DNA of 10,789 nt, taken from assembly GCA_004555955.1 (NCBI GenBank), contig SFJG01000097.1, positions 1-10,789 of the forward strand. Direction: 5' to 3'. Below are positions 7,513-10,789 of this stretch, in pieces. A model generated the notes under the pieces. It worked only from the letters and a program-made list of their open reading frames with translations, had not been told where the DNA came from and ran no database searches. The translations under genes were made by a program, and so were the position numbers. The stretch is from Bacteroidales bacterium (GTDB lineage: Bacteria; Bacteroidota; Bacteroidia; Bacteroidales; Muribaculaceae). Numbering within the stretch: the stretch's first letter is position 1; every line of letters starts with the position of its first letter.

Positions 7513-7632
7513 CAGTGCATCCGATGGCGATGGACTGGCATTGCTCAATGACCGAGAGCCGGAGCTTTTGGATGCCACCGCCCGAAGCGACGCGAGAGCA
7601 CCGTTATTGCGTGAGGGCACACACAAATACAC

Positions 7633-7980
7633 ATGAGTACACAAAACTCAATTATCAACATTGCTGAATTGGCGGCTGCGATGCCTAACGCCATTCTCCA
7701 AATCTCCGCAGGCGACCTCTGCGACTTCGCAAACCGCCTTATCGAATCCGCTACCGATGTGGCTCGGTTGCAGATAGAGCGTGCCAACCTCTCCAAAGAA
7801 CTGCTCACCATTGAGGAGGTGGCGGACATGCTGAAAGTGTCGAAGATGACGCTCTATCGTTGGAACCTGAATGACACCTTGCCCAAGATTGAAATCGGAG
7901 GTAAACGCCGCTATCGTCGTGCCGATGTTGAAGCTATTATCGAACAACGAAAAGAGAAGAAGCAATGGACGATAAAATAA
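7633..7980 (+). CDS. excisionase-like helix-turn-helix DNA-binding protein
   Basis: Small 115-residue protein. Residues 58-108 (LLTIEEVADMLKVSKMTLYRW..., then IGGKRRYRRADVEAIIEQR) match the HTH_17/MerR-like winged-helix fold found in phage and transposon excisionases and recombination directionality factors. The N-terminal ~50 residues are predicted helical and are not recognised. Such genes in Bacteroidales mobile elements typically precede DUF3987 and primase genes, as here. The product probably binds DNA to control excision or transcription of the module. No Shine-Dalgarno is visible; ATG 7633 is the first Met of the frame. The 3' end overlaps the next gene by 16 bases, so the two are probably co-translated. 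No integrase gene is in the window. Confidence 0.85.
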   Translation: MSTQNSIINIAELAAAMPNAILQISAGDLCDFANRLIESATDVARLQIERANLSKELLTIEEVADMLKVSKMTLYRWNLNDTLPKIEIGGKRRYRRADVEAIIEQRKEKKQWTIK

Positions 7981-9335
7981 CAATTAAGCCCAAAGGGTCG
8001 CTGTCGCTCAGCAAGCAGCGACCCGAACTTCCCATCGACGGACTTCCGGCTTCGATACAGAACTACATCAATGCAGTGTGCAACATCTACCATTGCCCGC
8101 GTGAGTTTGTGACCACAGCCGTACTCGCCACCGCATCTACCGCTATAGGCAAGAAGGTGGTAGTAAACGAAGGTATCTACAAGAATCCGTTAGTGCTGTG
8201 GTTTGTGTCGGTGGCGCGGAGCGGCAGCAACAAGTCGTACCCGATGAAACTCGTCACGCAACCGCTTCGCCGCATTGATGAAGAACTCTACGCAGAGTAT
8301 AAGCGAGAGTATGACGATTGGAAAGCAATCCCTGCCAAAGACCGTGCCGACGAGCCGAAATGCCCGGCAATAGTCCTCGATGACTGTACCGATGAACGTC
8401 GCAGCGAAATACTGTTCATGAACAACGATACCAACGAGCCGCAAATTCAACAGGTTGCCAAACGAGGCAACAAACGAGGTGCCATTGGTATCTATCCCGA
8501 ACTGAAGGGAATGTTTGACTCAAAGAACCAGTATCAGAATGGCGGCACGTCCGCCATATCTAAACTGCTACGACTTTTCGATTGCGAAGACATCAAGGTT
8601 GACCGCAAGAACGGTTTTACGATGCTTATCAAAGACCCGTTCTTCAACATCATCGGCGACTTACAGACAGGTATGCTCCGCTCCACCTTCGGGAGCGAAC
8701 TCTTTATGACCAATGGTTTGAATCAGCGTTTTCTGTTCAGCGTAGCCGAAGATATCGAATATCCGCATCGAAGTCACGAAACGTTGCCTTACGGCATCGC
8801 TTGCGAATGGGCGCAGACCGTACGTATGCTCTATGAGGGAATCTATCACAGTCCCGATGGCAACCACTACACACTTGTTCGCAGCACCGATGGCGAGGTG
8901 TCGCTCGGAAAGGAGGCAGATGCCCTATATGACGACTATCACAACTATCTGCAAGACAAAAAGGCTATGGCTGACTGCGACTATGTGGCGTCAATCTACA
9001 GCAAATTGCAGATACAGGTGCTCCGCTATGCCGGAATAGTACACGTTCTCGACCTGGCTGAGCAACGCGGCATGCGTTGCGACTACAACATCATGCAGAA
9101 GGAGCCGATGGAGTATGCCATTCGCTGTATGGAATACTTCGAGCAGATGGCACTGCTGGTGTATTCACGGATTTCTGAACAGCCGCCGGTTGTAAAACCC
9201 GAGCAGATGAGCAAGACCGAACTTCTTTCTGCGTTTTTGAGACTTTATCCCGATGTGCCGCAAGGGCAACTCGCCAAACTGATTGGTGTATCAGCGGCTT
9301 ATATCTCGAAGATAAAAAGCGGAAAAGTAGGTTAA
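7965..9335 (+). CDS. DUF3987-family protein of a mobile-element replication module
   Basis: Protein of 456 residues resembling DUF3987, a family found next to primases in Bacteroidota mobile elements and thought to include helicase-like NTPases; its biochemical role is not settled. RSGSNKSYP (85-93) sits where a P-loop would be but lacks the canonical GxxxxGK(S/T): Asn replaces the second Gly. GIYPELKGMF (175-184) may be a Walker B-like strand. The central SAISKLLRLFD...KVDRK region and FFNIIGDLQTGML are family-like. The last ~25 residues (QLAKLIGVSAAYISKIKSGK, 435-454) form a clear helix-turn-helix. The stop codon lies within the first hexamer of the symmetric repeat array that follows, which makes binding of this C-terminal HTH there an appealing but untested idea. 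Confidence 0.8.
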   Translation: MDDKITIKPKGSLSLSKQRPELPIDGLPASIQNYINAVCNIYHCPREFVTTAVLATASTAIGKKVVVNEGIYKNPLVLWFVSVARSGSNKSYPMKLVTQPLRRIDEELYAEYKREYDDWKAIPAKDRADEPKCPAIVLDDCTDERRSEILFMNNDTNEPQIQQVAKRGNKRGAIGIYPELKGMFDSKNQYQNGGTSAISKLLRLFDCEDIKVDRKNGFTMLIKDPFFNIIGDLQTGMLRSTFGSELFMTNGLNQRFLFSVAEDIEYPHRSHETLPYGIACEWAQTVRMLYEGIYHSPDGNHYTLVRSTDGEVSLGKEADALYDDYHNYLQDKKAMADCDYVASIYSKLQIQVLRYAGIVHVLDLAEQRGMRCDYNIMQKEPMEYAIRCMEYFEQMALLVYSRISEQPPVVKPEQMSKTELLSAFLRLYPDVPQGQLAKLIGVSAAYISKIKSGKVG

Positions 9336-9502
9336 GGTTAATTTGCATGTAACTCACTTAAATTCAAAGCAATAAGTATTGACAAGGTATTAACCAAGTA
9401 TTAACCTAACGAACACTCTACAAGGTTAACGACAGGTTAATACCAAGTCAATGCCTAAACATCTGAAAATCAATACGAAAGATATATAATTAACCTTAAC
9501 CT
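9329..9502. repeat. dyad-symmetric array of eight GGTTAA hexamers with nested inverted repeats
   Basis: GGTTAA occurs at 9330, 9336, 9424 and 9435, and its complement TTAACC at 9390, 9401, 9490 and 9496. The set is symmetric about one point near 9415. Outer arms AGGTTAAGGTTAATT (9329-9343) and AATTAACCTTAACCT (9488-9502) are a perfect 15-bp inverted repeat. Middle arms 9378-9395 and 9435-9452 match at 16 of 18 positions. The inner hexamers in each half are 11 bp apart, about one helical turn. The first hexamer contains the DUF3987 stop codon, and the last ends 14 bases before the primase ATG. Candidate roles are a replication origin with iterons, an operator set or a recombination/transfer site. 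The remaining A/T-rich DNA in the gap shows no ORF. Confidence 0.85.
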
Positions 9503-9515
9503 CATTTTTGACAAA

Positions 9516-10388
9516 ATGAAATCGTTTCAAGAAATAGAAATAACAGTTTATCGTGGCGTGAAGGACCGTGTTGGACATCTATCAACGCTTCACGATTTCC
9601 TTACGGATGTCGATGTGTCGGCAATCGCAGAAATGCGTTCATGCACCGATACCGAGCGAAAACGGCAGATAAAGATGTCGCTGCCGCAAGCAACGATAAG
9701 CGGTATCTTTTCGCCTACACGTTCAGCCGAGAACCTTGTGCGACACAGCGGACTAATCTGCGTTGACATCGACCGCAAGGAGAATGAGCATATTGAGAAT
9801 TTTGATATGCTCATAGAAGATGTGTTGAGCCGTATAGAAGAAGTGGCGTACGCAGCACATTCCGTCAGCGGCAAGGGCTACTTCGTAATCATTCCGCTGC
9901 GCTATCCGCAGTTGCACAAGGCACAGTTTGTGCAGTTGGTGCGAGTGTTTGCCGATATGGGCATCTACATCGACCGCGCTTGCGGTGACGTGTGCCGACT
10001 GCGGTGCCAGAGTTTTGACGAGCATCCCTACATAAACCTTGATGCAAAGCCATTCAGCGGCATCTATCGCGAACCGAAAAAGCCTCGCACGTGGTGTCAA
10101 TGGGTATATGCAGAAAGTGTTGTCGAAGAGAAGGTGGCACGACTTTGCCGAGAGGTAGCGATGAGGCATATAGACCTCACTGCCAATTATGAAGATTGGG
10201 TAAAAATCGGTGCCGCCTTGTCTTCGCTTGGTGAGAGCGGAAGGCAATGGTTTCACCTGTGCAGCTCTCAGAACAGCGGATATAATCCCGCCGAGTGCGA
10301 CCGAAAATTCAACAACCTGCTTCGTTCCACACGCCAAATCGGCATCGGCACATTTTTCTACTACTGCCGCCAATATGGCATAGAATAG
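9516..10388 (+). CDS. VirE_N/BT4734-like primase with PriCT-2 domain
   Basis: Protein of 290 residues with two parts. Residues about 45-180 resemble the BT4734-like/VirE N-terminal domain, proposed to belong to the archaeo-eukaryotic primase superfamily. ICVDID (81-86) supplies the D84/D86 metal-binding pair, SVSGKGYFVI (116-125) the second motif, and RLRCQSFDEHPYIN (161-174) the third. Residues about 218-288 (YEDWVKIGAALSSLG...GIGTFFYYCRQYGIE) match PriCT-2, a helical domain often attached to mobile-element primases. It probably synthesises primers for replication of the element after excision or transfer. The ATG is preceded by an A/T-rich leader (ttttgacaaa) with no Shine-Dalgarno, and the symmetric repeats end 14 bases upstream. 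The gene appears complete. Confidence 0.87.
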   Translation: MKSFQEIEITVYRGVKDRVGHLSTLHDFLTDVDVSAIAEMRSCTDTERKRQIKMSLPQATISGIFSPTRSAENLVRHSGLICVDIDRKENEHIENFDMLIEDVLSRIEEVAYAAHSVSGKGYFVIIPLRYPQLHKAQFVQLVRVFADMGIYIDRACGDVCRLRCQSFDEHPYINLDAKPFSGIYREPKKPRTWCQWVYAESVVEEKVARLCREVAMRHIDLTANYEDWVKIGAALSSLGESGRQWFHLCSSQNSGYNPAECDRKFNNLLRSTRQIGIGTFFYYCRQYGIE

Positions 10389-10428
10389 GCTAAAAATGGC
10401 ACTTTCAAATTATCTCGTTAAAATGAAC

Positions 10429-10436
10429 TACATTTG
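10429..10436 (+). promoter_or_regulatory. candidate -7 promoter element after the primase gene
   Basis: TACATTTG is an exact TAnnTTTG match in a gene-free region. The upstream partner is weak: TTTC at 10403-10406 with a 22-base spacer. If active, the transcript would start near 10443 and run through the three inverted repeats towards whatever gene originally followed. Confidence 0.35.
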
Positions 10437-10481
10437 CAGAAGTCCACCGAAGCGAATAACACCGCCCCGAGAAGTAGTCCC

Positions 10482-10529
10482 ATTAGATAACATTGCTAAA
10501 ACTGTAATAACTCAACAATGTTATCTAAT
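10482..10529. repeat. 14-bp perfect inverted repeat, 20-nt loop
   Basis: ATTAGATAACATTG (10482-10495) and CAATGTTATCTAAT (10516-10529) are exact reverse complements separated by 20 bases. A 14-bp A/T-rich match without a following T-tract does not look like a terminator. It may be a protein-binding site, part of a transfer origin, or a remnant of transposon ends. Confidence 0.85.
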
Positions 10530-10577
10530 TTAGGGAGGCATTTCGGAATTTTCACGCCAGTAAATGGCTGAAAACGC

Positions 10578-10602
10578 TAATCGGCTATGAAATAGCCGAT
10601 TA
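10578..10602. repeat. 11-bp perfect hairpin with GAA loop
   Basis: TAATCGGCTAT (10578-10588) pairs with ATAGCCGATTA (10592-10602) around a 3-base loop. The stem is strong in RNA or single-stranded DNA. No T-run follows on the + strand, so an intrinsic terminator is not supported in that direction. Confidence 0.8.
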
Positions 10603-10608
10603 AGGGGT

Positions 10609-10630
10609 GCAGGGGAAGTACTTCCCCTGC
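10609..10630. repeat. 22-bp perfect palindrome
   Basis: Every base from 10609 to 10630 is self-complementary around AAGT|ACTT, with G/C-rich flanks (GCAGGGG on the left, CCCCTGC on the right). It lies six bases after the preceding hairpin. A loop-less palindrome of this length suits binding by a dimeric protein or cruciform formation better than an RNA terminator. The rest of the gap to about 10701 is C-rich (CCCCCCACCGCCC) and shows no further structure. Confidence 0.85.
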
Positions 10631-10701
10631 TACCGTCTGTAAAGACCCCCCACCGCCCTCATCGTCATTTTGGCTCTCACCCATATTTTTAGCGGAATAT
10701 G

Positions 10702-10789
10702 TGTCTTGTCCTAAAATAGGTTGACTTTTGGATTAAACCAAATTTAGGATGAACAGTCAAGAAGTAAAGACATTTTCGGACGAAGAACG
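10702..10789 (+). mobile_element. probable left end of an insertion sequence (partial)
   Basis: A TG-initiated sequence, TGTCCTAAAATAGGTTGAC (about 10708-10726 with the short lead-in TGTCTT from 10702), resembles terminal repeats of IS elements common in Bacteroidales, perhaps IS3-like. An ORF begins within 50 bases, as expected for an IS. CCTAAAATAGGTT (10710-10722) and AACCAAATTTAGG (10736-10748) pair at 11 of 13 positions, and the second arm abuts the ATG, so a transcript reading in from outside could fold over the start codon. The other end lies beyond the window, so family and exact boundary are uncertain. Confidence 0.5.
10749..10789 (+). CDS. N-terminal fragment of a probable transposase ORF
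   Basis: Only the first 13 codons are seen (MNSQEVKTFSDEE) before the window ends. The position just inside a probable IS end, and a start like the TFSDEE segments that open IS3-type OrfA proteins, suggest a transposase or its accessory HTH protein. Too little sequence is available to assign a family. Confidence 0.45.
   Translation, partial: MNSQEVKTFSDEE

Noticed and set aside
7524..7667. 47-codon ORF (begins MAMDWHCSMTESRSF) upstream of the HTH gene
   Set aside because: It overlaps the first 35 bases of the HTH gene, has no recognisable features and no start-region support. It lies in the putative 5' leader, so a regulatory uORF cannot be fully excluded.
9329..9502. CRISPR array or simple tandem repeat
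   Set aside because: The units are hexamers in both orientations with unequal spacing set by dyad symmetry, not long direct repeats with uniform spacers.
10577..10684. 35-codon minus-strand ORF (begins MGESQNDDEGGGGS) across the palindromes
   Set aside because: It is short, low-complexity at the N terminus, and its sequence is dictated by the palindrome and hairpin; no support for translation.

Overview
The window looks like a chromosome segment of a Bacteroidota (order Bacteroidales) bacterium. Three things point there: the trp gene order B-E-G-D-C-F-A, promoter elements of the Bacteroides type (TTTG, 19-nt spacer, TAnnTTTG) with A-rich rather than Shine-Dalgarno start regions, and accessory genes (VirE_N/BT4734-like primase, DUF3987, excisionase-like HTH) typical of Bacteroidales mobile elements. 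Genus cannot be fixed from the sequence alone.

Layout: (1) 1-666, the 3' part of a Fic-domain gene that runs in from outside the window; its usual catalytic His is Gln. (2) 667-939, a control region holding a consensus promoter, a short leader ORF with tandem Trp codons and mutually exclusive antiterminator and terminator hairpins, which together form a ribosome-mediated trp attenuator. (3) 940-7341, seven tightly packed co-oriented genes trpBEGDCFA that encode every step from chorismate to tryptophan; all look intact, with catalytic residues present. (4) 7342-7632, a gene-free spacer in which the trp operon gives way to accessory DNA; it holds two adjacent palindromes over a consensus-like promoter. 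(5) 7633-10388, a three-gene replication module: HTH (excisionase-like), DUF3987 protein and VirE_N/PriCT-2 primase. The 180-bp gap before the primase carries eight GGTTAA/TTAACC hexamers arranged symmetrically about one centre. (6) 10389-10701, a second gene-free stretch with three strong inverted repeats, perhaps a transfer origin or mobilization control region. (7) About 10702-10789, the left end of a probable insertion sequence with the first codons of its ORF.

The trp genes act as one pathway: TrpE/TrpG make anthranilate, TrpD adds phosphoribosyl, TrpF isomerises, TrpC closes the indole ring, and TrpA/TrpB release indole and condense it with serine. The leader should couple transcription to charged tRNA-Trp supply. 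The accessory module has no integrase or relaxase inside the window, so it is either a partial view of an integrative/mobilizable element or a decayed remnant cut by the IS. The two most notable structures are the trp attenuator (well supported by sequence logic) and the dyad array of GGTTAA hexamers between the DUF3987 and primase genes (clear as a pattern, unknown in function).
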